From: Burkholderiaceae bacterium
GTDB taxonomy: Bacteria; Pseudomonadota; Gammaproteobacteria; Burkholderiales; Burkholderiaceae_C
Direction: 5' to 3'
Assembly (NCBI GenBank): GCA_024235895.1
Contig: JACKLM010000002.1
Span: 124,001-188,000, forward strand
DNA length: 64,000 nt
In this document: in pieces, positions 56,962 through 64,000 of the stretch
How positions within the stretch are numbered: position 1 is the first letter of the stretch
How the letters are laid out: the number at the start of each line of letters is the position of its first letter
The notes under the pieces: model-generated
What the model saw: the letters and a program-made list of their open reading frames with translations, nothing else
Told to the model about the DNA's origin: nothing
The model's database searches: none
Made by a program: the position numbers and the translations under genes

Positions 56962-57612
56962 TCAGTTCGCAGGCAGCGCCGGCGCGCGCGGCGCCCTTGG
57001 TGTCGCCGGCGCGACCACGCCCATCGAGATGACGTACTTGAGCGCCTCGTCGACGCTCATCGCGAGCGCGACGACGTCGGCACGCGGCAGCATCAGCAGG
57101 AAGCCCGAGGTCGGGTTGGGCGTCGTCGGCACGTAGAGGCTGACCATGTCGCCGGGCAGGTGCGTCGCGACCTCGCCACCGGGGCGGCCGGTCACGAAGG
57201 CGATCGTCCACGCCCCGGCACGCGGATACTGCACCAGCACCGCCTCGCGGAAGGCCTGCCCGCTGCTCGAGAACAGCGTGTCCGAGACCTGCTTGACCGA
57301 GCTGTAGATCGACTTGACGATCGGGATGCGGTGCATCAGCAGATGCCAACGGTGCACCCACCACTGGCCGAAGATGTTGGCCGCCGCGACGCCGGTGAGC
57401 ACCAGCAGCGCGAACGTGCCGACGACCCCGAGCCCGGGCACGCGCTGCAGGCCTCGAAGGGCCGCCTCCCAGCTCGCCGGCAGCACCAGCGCCAGCAGCT
57501 CGAGCAGCCACGAGAACAAGCCGTCGAGCGCGCCGACCAGCCAGACGAGCACGGCGACGGTGATCGCCAACGGCAGCCAGACCAGAAGGCCGGCGATGAG
57601 GTATTTCTTCAC
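56962..57612 (-). CDS. DUF502 membrane protein
   Basis: A 216-residue inner membrane protein with two N-terminal helices (about 5-30 and 62-85) and the DUF502 body HRIPIVKSIYSSVKQVSDTLFSSSGQAFREAVLVQYPRAGAWTIAFVTG. Function unknown. The order fmdB-like, DUF502, aspS is a conserved betaproteobacterial arrangement. Confidence 0.92.
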   Translation of the reverse strand: MKKYLIAGLLVWLPLAITVAVLVWLVGALDGLFSWLLELLALVLPASWEAALRGLQRVPGLGVVGTFALLVLTGVAAANIFGQWWVHRWHLLMHRIPIVKSIYSSVKQVSDTLFSSSGQAFREAVLVQYPRAGAWTIAFVTGRPGGEVATHLPGDMVSLYVPTTPNPTSGFLLMLPRADVVALAMSVDEALKYVISMGVVAPATPRAPRAPALPAN

Positions 57613-57644
57613 GCTCGCCCCTGGCGGCGGCCGCGCGCCGGCGC

Positions 57645-58025
57645 TCAGGCTCCGGTGCCGCCGGTCGTGGAGGGTGCCGGCTGGCTCGCGGCGGCGGGCT
57701 TGTCGGCCACGGCTTTCTCGCCCGCGGGCTTGCCGGCCGTGACGGACTTGTCATCGGCCTGCCCTGCGGGCTTGCCGCCGTCGGTCACCTCCTTGGCGCT
57801 GGCCTTGTCCGCGTCCTTGCCCGCCGCCTTGGCGGCCTTGCCGCCGTCGCGGAAATCGGTCACGTACCAGCCCGACCCCTTGAGCTGGAACCCGGCGGCG
57901 GTCACCTGCTTGGCGTAGGTCGACTCGCCGCAGGCCGGGCAGACCGTCAGCACGGGGTCGGAGATCTTCTGCAACACGTCCTGCGCGTGGCCACAGGCAC
58001 TGCAGCGGTAGGCGTAGATCGGCAT
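57645..58025 (-). CDS. FmdB-family zinc ribbon protein
   Basis: A 126-residue protein. Residues 1-60 form the FmdB zinc ribbon with two Cys pairs (CSACGH and CPACGE) and the GFQLKGSGWYVTDFR segment. The second half is a low-complexity Lys/Ala/Gly/Asp tail. Regulatory role is presumed from the name only. 32 bp before DUF502. Confidence 0.92.
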   Translation of the reverse strand: MPIYAYRCSACGHAQDVLQKISDPVLTVCPACGESTYAKQVTAAGFQLKGSGWYVTDFRDGGKAAKAAGKDADKASAKEVTDGGKPAGQADDKSVTAGKPAGEKAVADKPAAASQPAPSTTGGTGA

Positions 58026-58120
58026 TGCGCGAATCCCGGTTCGGAAAAACCCGCCATTCTAGTCGGGCGGGGCGCGCCGCGCCGGGGTTCGCCGGCCGCG
58101 CAGGCGGACCGGGGCGGCGC

Positions 58121-59683
58121 TCAGGCGCCGCCGGCCGCCAGCCAGTATCGCGCTGCCGCCGCGCCCAGCACGAAGCCGGCCACCCCCCAAAGCAGCGCCT
58201 GCAGCAGACGCCGCGTGCGCCGCTGCTCGGCCAGCAGCGCCGCGAGCAGCCGCGGCTCGGCCGGCTCGTGCGCCTGGCGCTGCAGCACCTGGTGCACCAG
58301 CCGAGGCAGCTCGGGCAGCAGGTTGCCGTAGCGCGGCGCCTCGCGCTCGAGCCGCGCCGCCAGCCCGCGCCAGCCGACCTGCTCGTCCATCCAGCGCTCG
58401 AGGAAGGGTTTGGCGGTCGTCCACAGGTCGAGCTCGGGGTCGAGCTGGCGGCCCAGCCCCTCGATGTTGAGCAGCGTCTTCTGCAGCAGCACGAGCTGCG
58501 GCTGGATCTCGACGTTGAAGCGGCGCGAGGCCTGGAACAGCCGCATCAGCACCTGGCCGAGCGAGATATCCTTCAGCGGGCGGTCGAAGTGCGGCTCGCA
58601 GACGGCGCGGATCGCGCCCTCGAGCGCGTCGACGCGCGTCGTCGGCGGCACCCAGCCGCTCTCGACGTGCAGCTCGGCCACACGCTTGTAGTCGCGGCGG
58701 AAGAAGGCGATGAAGTTCTGCGCCAGGTAGTCCTTGTCGACCTCGGTCAGCGTGCCGATGATCCCGAAGTCCAGCGCGATGTAGCGGCCGAAGGTCTTCG
58801 CGTCCAGGCTGACCTGGATGTTGCCCGGGTGCATGTCGGCGTGGAAGAAGCCGTCGCGGAAGACCTGGGTGAAAAAGATCGTCACGCCGTCGCGTGCCAG
58901 GCGGGGGATGTCGACGCCGGCCTCGCGCAGGCGCTCGATCTGGCTGATCGGCACCCCGTGCATGCGCTCCATCACGATCACGGTCGGGGTGCAGTGGTCC
59001 CAGATCATCTCCGGGATCAGCACCAGGTCCAGCCCGTCCATGTTGCGCCGCAGCTGCGCCGCGTTGGCGGCCTCGCGCACGAGGTCGAGCTCGTCGTGCA
59101 GGTAGGTGTCGAACTCGGCGACGACCTCGCGCGGCTTGAGCCGCCGGCCGTCGGCGAACAGCCGCTCGACCCAGCGCGCCAGCGTGTGCAGCAGCCTCAG
59201 GTCGTCCTCGATGGTGCCGAGCATGCCCGGGCGCAGCACCTTGACCGCGACCTCGCGCCCGCCCTCCTTCAGCGTCGCGAAGTGCACCTGAGCGATCGAC
59301 GCGCTGGCCACCGGCTCGGCCTCGAAGTGGTCGAAAAGCGCCTCGATCGGGCGCCCGAAGGCCTTTTCCACCAGCGCGCGCGCCTTGGCCGCCGGAAACG
59401 GCGGCACCCGGTCCTGCAGCTTGGCAAGCTCGTCGGACACGTCGGGCGGCAGCAGGTCACGCCGCGTCGACAGGACTTGGCCGAACTTGACGAAGATCGG
59501 CCCCAGCCGCTCCATCGCGATGCGCAGCCGCACCCCGCGCGGTGCGTCGAGCCGGCGCCCGACCGTGATCAGCCGCGCCAGCGCGCGCACCCAGCGCTGG
59601 CGGAAGCCCGACAGCGCGACCTCGTCCAGCCCGTAGCGCAGGACGGTGAAGGCGATGACGATCAGGCGCGCGAGGTGGCGCAT
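58121..59683 (-). CDS. ubiB: Ubiquinone biosynthesis kinase-like protein UbiB
   Basis: A 520-residue atypical kinase/ATPase required for ubiquinone synthesis. KFGQVLSTRRDLLPPD is the family KxGQ motif, VKVLRPGM lies in the Ala-rich nucleotide loop region, and HADMHPGNIQV and ALDFGIIG are the catalytic and metal loops. Two hydrophobic helices at the C-terminus anchor it. Lies beside ubiJ, as in many proteobacteria. Confidence 0.95.
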   Translation of the reverse strand: MRHLARLIVIAFTVLRYGLDEVALSGFRQRWVRALARLITVGRRLDAPRGVRLRIAMERLGPIFVKFGQVLSTRRDLLPPDVSDELAKLQDRVPPFPAAKARALVEKAFGRPIEALFDHFEAEPVASASIAQVHFATLKEGGREVAVKVLRPGMLGTIEDDLRLLHTLARWVERLFADGRRLKPREVVAEFDTYLHDELDLVREAANAAQLRRNMDGLDLVLIPEMIWDHCTPTVIVMERMHGVPISQIERLREAGVDIPRLARDGVTIFFTQVFRDGFFHADMHPGNIQVSLDAKTFGRYIALDFGIIGTLTEVDKDYLAQNFIAFFRRDYKRVAELHVESGWVPPTTRVDALEGAIRAVCEPHFDRPLKDISLGQVLMRLFQASRRFNVEIQPQLVLLQKTLLNIEGLGRQLDPELDLWTTAKPFLERWMDEQVGWRGLAARLEREAPRYGNLLPELPRLVHQVLQRQAHEPAEPRLLAALLAEQRRTRRLLQALLWGVAGFVLGAAAARYWLAAGGA

Positions 59684-59726
59684 CGCGGTCGGCGGCAGCC
59701 CGTTGCGCGCCCGCCGGCGCGCGTGC

Positions 59727-60269
59727 TCAGGTCGAGGGGCGCCACGCGGTCGCGCCCTGCAAGGCCTTGCGCACCGCGCGCGCCAGCGCGCTGCCCATGC
59801 GGTGGATCTGGTGCGCCGCCGCCGGCCCGAAGAAGCGTTCCAGATCGGCCTCGACGTCCCAGCGCAGGTTCTGCATCAGCCAGTTGACGTCGGTGGCGAG
59901 CTGCGCGTCGCCGTCGATCTCGACCGCCGGCGTCTCGCCGCTGATCGCGGTGGCCAGCAGCCGCACCGGGTTGGAGGCGTCGAAGCGCACCGTCAGGTCG
60001 GCCGCAGGCGGCTGGCCGCCTGCGGCGTCGGCGGCGGCCGCCTCCTGCCCCACCCATTCGAGCAGCCCTGCCGGCGTGACGGCAAAGGCCAGCGCCGGCA
60101 GCGGCGGCAGCAGCGACGGCCAGGACCGCGGCGCCAGCGCGATGCGCCGCCCGGCATGCGGTCGCAGCCGCTCGGTGGCCACCGGCTCGGCGGCGAGCAC
60201 ATGGTTGACGACCAGCGTCAGCCGGTTCATCGCCGCCGGAGCGAACAGGTCGTACAGCGCTTGCAGCAT
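59727..60269 (-). CDS. ubiJ: Ubiquinone biosynthesis accessory factor UbiJ (SCP2 domain)
   Basis: A 180-residue SCP2-like lipid-binding protein. DLTVRFDASNPVRLLATAI and VEIDGDAQLATDVNWLMQNLRWDVEADLERFFG are characteristic. With UbiK it organises the cytosolic ubiquinone synthesis complex. 43 bp before ubiB. It is divergent from galE across a 147-bp gap. Confidence 0.9.
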   Translation of the reverse strand: MLQALYDLFAPAAMNRLTLVVNHVLAAEPVATERLRPHAGRRIALAPRSWPSLLPPLPALAFAVTPAGLLEWVGQEAAAADAAGGQPPAADLTVRFDASNPVRLLATAISGETPAVEIDGDAQLATDVNWLMQNLRWDVEADLERFFGPAAAHQIHRMGSALARAVRKALQGATAWRPST

Positions 60270-60416
60270 CGCTCGATTGTAGGCAGCGGCCGCCGTCGAC
60301 TAATGCACACCGCGGCCGCCATGCCGCCGGCGCGCCGTACGCAGGCGCGCCACTTGGCGGTGCCGTCGTCTAGCATCGCAGACGGCGCGTCGCCCGGCGC
60401 CGCACCCCTGCGTCCC

Positions 60417-61439
60417 ATGCCCACCGTCCTGCTCACCGGCGCCACCGGCTATATCGCCTCGCACGCCTGGCTGGCGCTGCAGCAGGCAGGCTTCGACGTC
60501 GTCGGCGTCGACGACTTCTCCAACAGCTCGCCGGTCGTGCTGCAGCGCTTGCTGCGGCTCGCGCCGCGACCGCCGGTCTTCGAGCGCGCCGACGTCGGCG
60601 ACGCCGCCGCGGTCGAGGCGGTGCTGCAGCGCCACCGCATCGACGCCGCGGTGCACTTCGCCGCCTTCAAGGCGGTCGGCGAGTCGGTGCAGCGGCCGCT
60701 GGCCTACTACCGCAACAATGTCGGCGGCCTCGTCACCGTGTGCGAGGCGCTGCAGCGCCACGCCATCCGGCGCTTCGTCTTCAGCTCCAGCGCCACCGTC
60801 TACGGCGACCCCGAGCGGCTGCCGATCACCGAGGACGCGCCGCTGTCGGCGACGAATCCCTACGGCCAGACCAAGCTGATCGGCGAGACGCTGCTGCGCG
60901 ACCTCGGCGCCGCCGACCCGGCGTGGCAGACCGCCTGCCTGCGCTACTTCAACCCGGTCGGCGCGCACGACAGCGGCCTGATCGGCGAGGACCCGCGCGG
61001 CGTGCCGAACAACCTGATGCCGTACGTCGCCCAGGTCGCGGTCGGGCGGCGCGATGCGCTGCAGGTCTTCGGCGGCGACTGGCCGACCCCCGACGGCACC
61101 GGCGTGCGAGACTACATCCACGTCGTCGACCTCGCCGAGGGCCACGCGGCGGCGCTGGCTCGGCTGTTCGACACCGCCGGATCGTTTACCGTCAACCTCG
61201 GCACCGGCCGCGGTCACAGCGTGCTCGAGGTGGTGGCGGCGTATGCCCGCGCCAGCGGGCGCGAGATCCCGTACCGCATCGTCGCGCGGCGCGCCGGCGA
61301 TATCGCCGCCTGCTGGGCCGACCCGGCGCGCGCGGCCACGCTGCTGGGCTGGCGCGCGAAGCACGGCCTGGACCGCATGTGCGCCGACAGCTGGCGCTGG
61401 CAATCGATGAACCCGAACGGCTTCGAGGAGGACGCATGA
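60417..61439 (+). CDS. galE: UDP-glucose 4-epimerase
   Basis: A 340-residue SDR enzyme with GATGYIASHAW (a slightly altered NAD-binding GxxGxxG), catalytic Ser and Tyr in SSSATVYGDPERLP and NPYGQTKLIGE, and GTGVRDYIHVVDLAEGH. Interconverts UDP-glucose and UDP-galactose for surface polysaccharide. Overlaps manC by ATGA. ATG 60417 is the family start. Confidence 0.93.
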   Translation: MPTVLLTGATGYIASHAWLALQQAGFDVVGVDDFSNSSPVVLQRLLRLAPRPPVFERADVGDAAAVEAVLQRHRIDAAVHFAAFKAVGESVQRPLAYYRNNVGGLVTVCEALQRHAIRRFVFSSSATVYGDPERLPITEDAPLSATNPYGQTKLIGETLLRDLGAADPAWQTACLRYFNPVGAHDSGLIGEDPRGVPNNLMPYVAQVAVGRRDALQVFGGDWPTPDGTGVRDYIHVVDLAEGHAAALARLFDTAGSFTVNLGTGRGHSVLEVVAAYARASGREIPYRIVARRAGDIAACWADPARAATLLGWRAKHGLDRMCADSWRWQSMNPNGFEEDA

Positions 61440-62881
61440 CCAAGGATGCGAGCGGCATCGCCGTGCAGCCGGTCGTGATGGCGGGCGGCTCGGGCACCCG
61501 GCTGTGGCCGCTGTCGCGCGCCGGCTACCCGAAGCAGTTCCTGGTCCTGGACGACTCCAACCGCAGCCTGCTGCAGCAGGCCGTGCAGCGGCTGGTGGAG
61601 ATCGCCGACGACGACCTGCTGGTGGCCGCACCGCTGGTCGTCGGCAACGAAGAGCACCGCTTCCTGATCCTCGACCAGCTGCGCGAGATCCGGCGCGACC
61701 CGGCGGCGGTGCTGCTGGAACCCGCCGGGCGCAATACCGCGCCGGCGCTGACGCTGGCGGCCCTGGCGGCGCTGGACGGCGGCGCCGACCCGGTGCTCGC
61801 GGTCACGCCGGCGGACCAGACGGTGACCGACCCGGCGGCCTTCTCGCGCGCGCTGCGCGACGCCGCGCGCGCCGCCGCCGACGGCGCGATCGTGATCCTC
61901 GGCGTCACACCCGACCGCCCCGAGACCGGCTATGGCTATATCCGCGCCGGCGCCGACGACGCGGTCGAGCGCTTCGTCGAGAAACCCGACGCCGCGACCG
62001 CGGCGCGCTACCTGGCCGAGGGCGGCTACTACTGGAATGCCGGCATCTTCGTGCTGCGCGCGTCGGTATGGCTGGCGGCGCTGGAGCGCTTCCGCCCCGA
62101 CATCGCCAGCGCGGTGCACGCCGCCTGGGCCGTGCGCAGCACCGACAACGGATTCGTCCGCCCGGGCAAGTCCGAGTTCGCCGCCGTGCCGGCCGAGTCG
62201 GTCGACTACGCGGTGATGGAGCGCTGCCCGGGCAGCGCGCAGCCGATCCGCATGCTGCCGCTGGCCGCCGGCTGGAACGACCTCGGCGCCTGGGATGCGG
62301 TGTGGCAGGTCGCGCCCAGGGACGCCGACGGCAACGCGACGCACGGCGACGCGCTGGTCGTCGACAGCCGCGGCGTGCTGGTGCACGCGACGAGCCGGCT
62401 GGTCGGCGTCGTCGGGCTGGCCGACGTCGTCGTCGTCGAGACCGCCGACGCGGTGCTGGTCGCCGACCGCGCGCGCAGCCAGGAGGTCAAGAAGATCGTC
62501 GGGCGGCTGGGCGCCGAGCAACGCGGCGAGCAGGCGCTGCATCGCAAGGTGCACCGGCCCTGGGGCTGGTACGACAGCATCGACCTGGGCGAGCGATTCC
62601 AGGTCAAGCGCATCATGGTCAAGCCCGGCGCGTCCTTGAGTCTGCAGATGCACCACCACCGCGCCGAGCACTGGATCGTCGTCAGCGGCACGGCCGAGGT
62701 CAGGGTCGGCGACGAGACCCGGCTGCTGACGGAAAACCAGAGCACCTACATCCCGCTCGGCCAGGTGCACCGGCTCGCCAACCCGGGCAAGGTGCCGCTG
62801 GAGATCGTCGAGGTGCAGTCGGGCAGCTACCTCGGCGAGGACGACATCGTGCGCTTCGAGGATACCTACGGCCGGCGCTGA
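61436..62881 (+). CDS. manC: Mannose-1-phosphate guanylyltransferase / mannose-6-phosphate isomerase
   Basis: A 481-residue bifunctional enzyme. The N-terminal nucleotidyltransferase (VVMAGGSGTRLWPLSRAGYPKQFLVL; FVEKPD) makes GDP-mannose. The C-terminal cupin (about 360-480; HRPWGWYDSIDLGERFQVKRI, HHHRAEHWIVVSGTAEV) isomerises mannose phosphate. Pathway leads to mannose-containing exopolysaccharide or LPS. Coupled to galE. Confidence 0.94.
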   Translation: MTKDASGIAVQPVVMAGGSGTRLWPLSRAGYPKQFLVLDDSNRSLLQQAVQRLVEIADDDLLVAAPLVVGNEEHRFLILDQLREIRRDPAAVLLEPAGRNTAPALTLAALAALDGGADPVLAVTPADQTVTDPAAFSRALRDAARAAADGAIVILGVTPDRPETGYGYIRAGADDAVERFVEKPDAATAARYLAEGGYYWNAGIFVLRASVWLAALERFRPDIASAVHAAWAVRSTDNGFVRPGKSEFAAVPAESVDYAVMERCPGSAQPIRMLPLAAGWNDLGAWDAVWQVAPRDADGNATHGDALVVDSRGVLVHATSRLVGVVGLADVVVVETADAVLVADRARSQEVKKIVGRLGAEQRGEQALHRKVHRPWGWYDSIDLGERFQVKRIMVKPGASLSLQMHHHRAEHWIVVSGTAEVRVGDETRLLTENQSTYIPLGQVHRLANPGKVPLEIVEVQSGSYLGEDDIVRFEDTYGRR

Positions 62882-63046
62882 CCGCGGCCGGGCTCGCGGC
62901 TCGTGCCGGCCATCGCAGGGCGGCGTGCCGCGGCAGCCCTCGCCCGCGACGCGCCGCCGCCGGCGGCCCCAGGTTTTCGCCAACAGACGCGGCGCGCCCG
63001 GGACGGTATATCTTCGCGCCTTCGACCCCACTCCCCAGGAGCCTCC

Positions 63047-64000
63047 ATGCCCGTGTTTCCCCGTCGTCGTGCCCTGACCGCGCTGGCCGTCGCCGCCGGC
63101 GCCTGCCTGCTGCCCGCCGCAGCGAACGCGCAGCAGTTCATCAACATCCTCACCGGCGGCACCAGCGGCGTGTACTACCCGCTGGGCGTCGCGCTGGGCA
63201 AGATCTACGGCGAGAAGATCCCCGGCGTCAAGACCCAGGTGCAGTCGACCAAGGCCTCGGTCGAGAACCTCAACCTGCTGCAAAAGGGCCGCGGCGAGCT
63301 CGCGCTGGCGCTGGGCGACTCGGTCAAGTTCGCCTGGGAGGGCAACGCCGAGGTCGGCTTCCCGGCCAAGCTCGACAAGCTGCGCGGTCTGGCCGCGGTC
63401 TATCCGAACTACATCCAGATCGTCTCGTCGCAGGCGAGCGGCATCAAGACCTTCGCCGACCTGAAGGGCAAGAGCCTGTCGGTCGGCGCCGCCAAGTCGG
63501 GCACCGAAGTCAACGCGCGCGAGGTGTTCAAGGCCATGGGCATGTCGTATGCCGACCTCGGCAAGACCGAGTACCTGCCGTTCGGCGAGTCGGTCGAGCT
63601 GATCAAGAACCGACAGCTCGATGCCACGCTGCAGTCCGCCGGCCTGGGCGTGGCCTCGATCCGCGACCTCGCGACCTCGATCCCGGTCAACGTCGTCGCG
63701 GTGCCGGCCGACGCGGTGGCCAGGATCGGCGCGCCCTACATCGCCGCCACCATCCCGGCGGGCACCTACCCCGGCCAGACGGCCGACGTGCCGACCGCGG
63801 CGGTCGTCAACTTCCTCGTCACGCACGACGGCGTGCCCGAGGAGACGGTCTACCAGATGACCAAGCAGCTGTTCGAGAACCTCGACCAGATGGTGGCCGC
63901 GCACAAGGCGGCAACCGCGATCAAGCTCGAGACCGCGACCGCCGGCATGCCGGTGCCGCTGCACCCGGGCGCGATGCGCTACTACAAGGAAAAGGGCCTG
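63047..64000 (+). CDS. TAXI-family TRAP transporter substrate-binding protein (cut by the window edge)
   Basis: The first 318 residues of a periplasmic binding protein. The signal peptide ends at ANAQQ (about 28). The TAXI signature ILTGGTSGVYYPLGVALGKIY is clear, followed by KSLSVGAAKSGTEVNAREVF and TLQSAGLGVASIRDLA. TAXI proteins deliver substrates such as glutamate or other organic acids to TRAP permeases; the permease would lie to the right of the window. Starts at ATG 63047 after an AGGAG site. Confidence 0.92.
   Translation, partial: MPVFPRRRALTALAVAAGACLLPAAANAQQFINILTGGTSGVYYPLGVALGKIYGEKIPGVKTQVQSTKASVENLNLLQKGRGELALALGDSVKFAWEGNAEVGFPAKLDKLRGLAAVYPNYIQIVSSQASGIKTFADLKGKSLSVGAAKSGTEVNAREVFKAMGMSYADLGKTEYLPFGESVELIKNRQLDATLQSAGLGVASIRDLATSIPVNVVAVPADAVARIGAPYIAATIPAGTYPGQTADVPTAAVVNFLVTHDGVPEETVYQMTKQLFENLDQMVAAHKAATAIKLETATAGMPVPLHPGAMRYYKEKGL

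Overview
The window is 64 kb of very GC-rich chromosomal DNA from a Gram-negative bacterium. Codon use, the run of housekeeping genes at the right (ubiJ, ubiB, fmdB-like, DUF502, aspS, nudB) and the porin type point to a betaproteobacterium, most likely Burkholderiales. The organism is a facultative denitrifier: roughly the left three quarters are dominated by nitrite reduction, nitric oxide (NO) reduction, NO sensing and anaerobic growth genes. The genus cannot be named from this sequence alone. No rRNA, tRNA, CRISPR array or complete insertion sequence was seen.

Layout. 1-5.8 kb: a minus-strand operon for a heme-copper NO reductase of the NorSY/sNOR kind (small membrane protein, CuA subunit II, subunit I, ctaB, SCO/SenC, cytochrome b running off the left edge), with a divergent ctaA-like gene. 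5.9-11.2 kb: a Dnr-type Crp/Fnr regulator, then nirF, nirDL, a cytochrome c551 gene and nirS. 11.3-16.1 kb: a TonB-dependent receptor, a nitronate monooxygenase and a first NnrS-like protein. 16.3-16.9 kb: a toxin-antitoxin pair. 17-21.8 kb: an NO-response block (ccoG, nsrR, fdxA divergent from a second nnrS, two DUF2249 genes and a DUF454 gene). 21.8-22.5 kb: a noncoding stretch full of inverted repeats. 22.5-33.1 kb: a phenylpyruvate/indolepyruvate decarboxylase, then a tolC-hlyD-ABC-ABC-permease-permease-tetR-lpxR efflux operon. 33-34.3 kb: a porin bracketed by two copies of one long palindrome. 34.3-36.7 kb: an octaheme cytochrome c with a membrane cytochrome b. 36.9-40.1 kb: anaerobic class III ribonucleotide reductase with its glycyl-radical domain on a separate small gene, plus nrdG, behind two NrdR boxes. 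40.3-46.4 kb: a TonB receptor, substrate-binding protein, permease, ATPase and third NnrS in one tight operon. 46.5-51 kb: a universal stress protein and an acyl-CoA synthetase/acetyltransferase fusion sharing one Dnr box, then a ligase-associated exonuclease. 51-60.3 kb: ordinary housekeeping genes. 60.4-64 kb: galE, manC and the start of a TAXI-type binding protein.

How it fits together. Near-identical 14-bp dyads of the form TTGAN6TCAA lie before nirS, the NO reductase operon, dnr and the usp/acyl-CoA synthetase pair, so one NO/oxygen-responsive Crp/Fnr regulator probably drives them. A second flavour, TTGATN4CGCAA, lies before the octaheme cytochrome (twice), the first TonB receptor and the nitronate monooxygenase. 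An 11-1-11 NsrR-like operator sits between fdxA-nsrR-ccoG and nnrS2. Nitrite is reduced to NO by NirS with cytochrome c551, NO is probably removed by the NorSY-like enzyme, and NnrS, NsrR and DUF2249 proteins deal with NO stress. NrdD/NrdG supplies dNTPs without oxygen.

The least explained parts are the TonB receptor-ABC-NnrS operon, the octaheme cytochrome/cytochrome b pair, the NO reductase with its own heme O/A and copper assembly genes, and the repeat-rich spacer near 22 kb.
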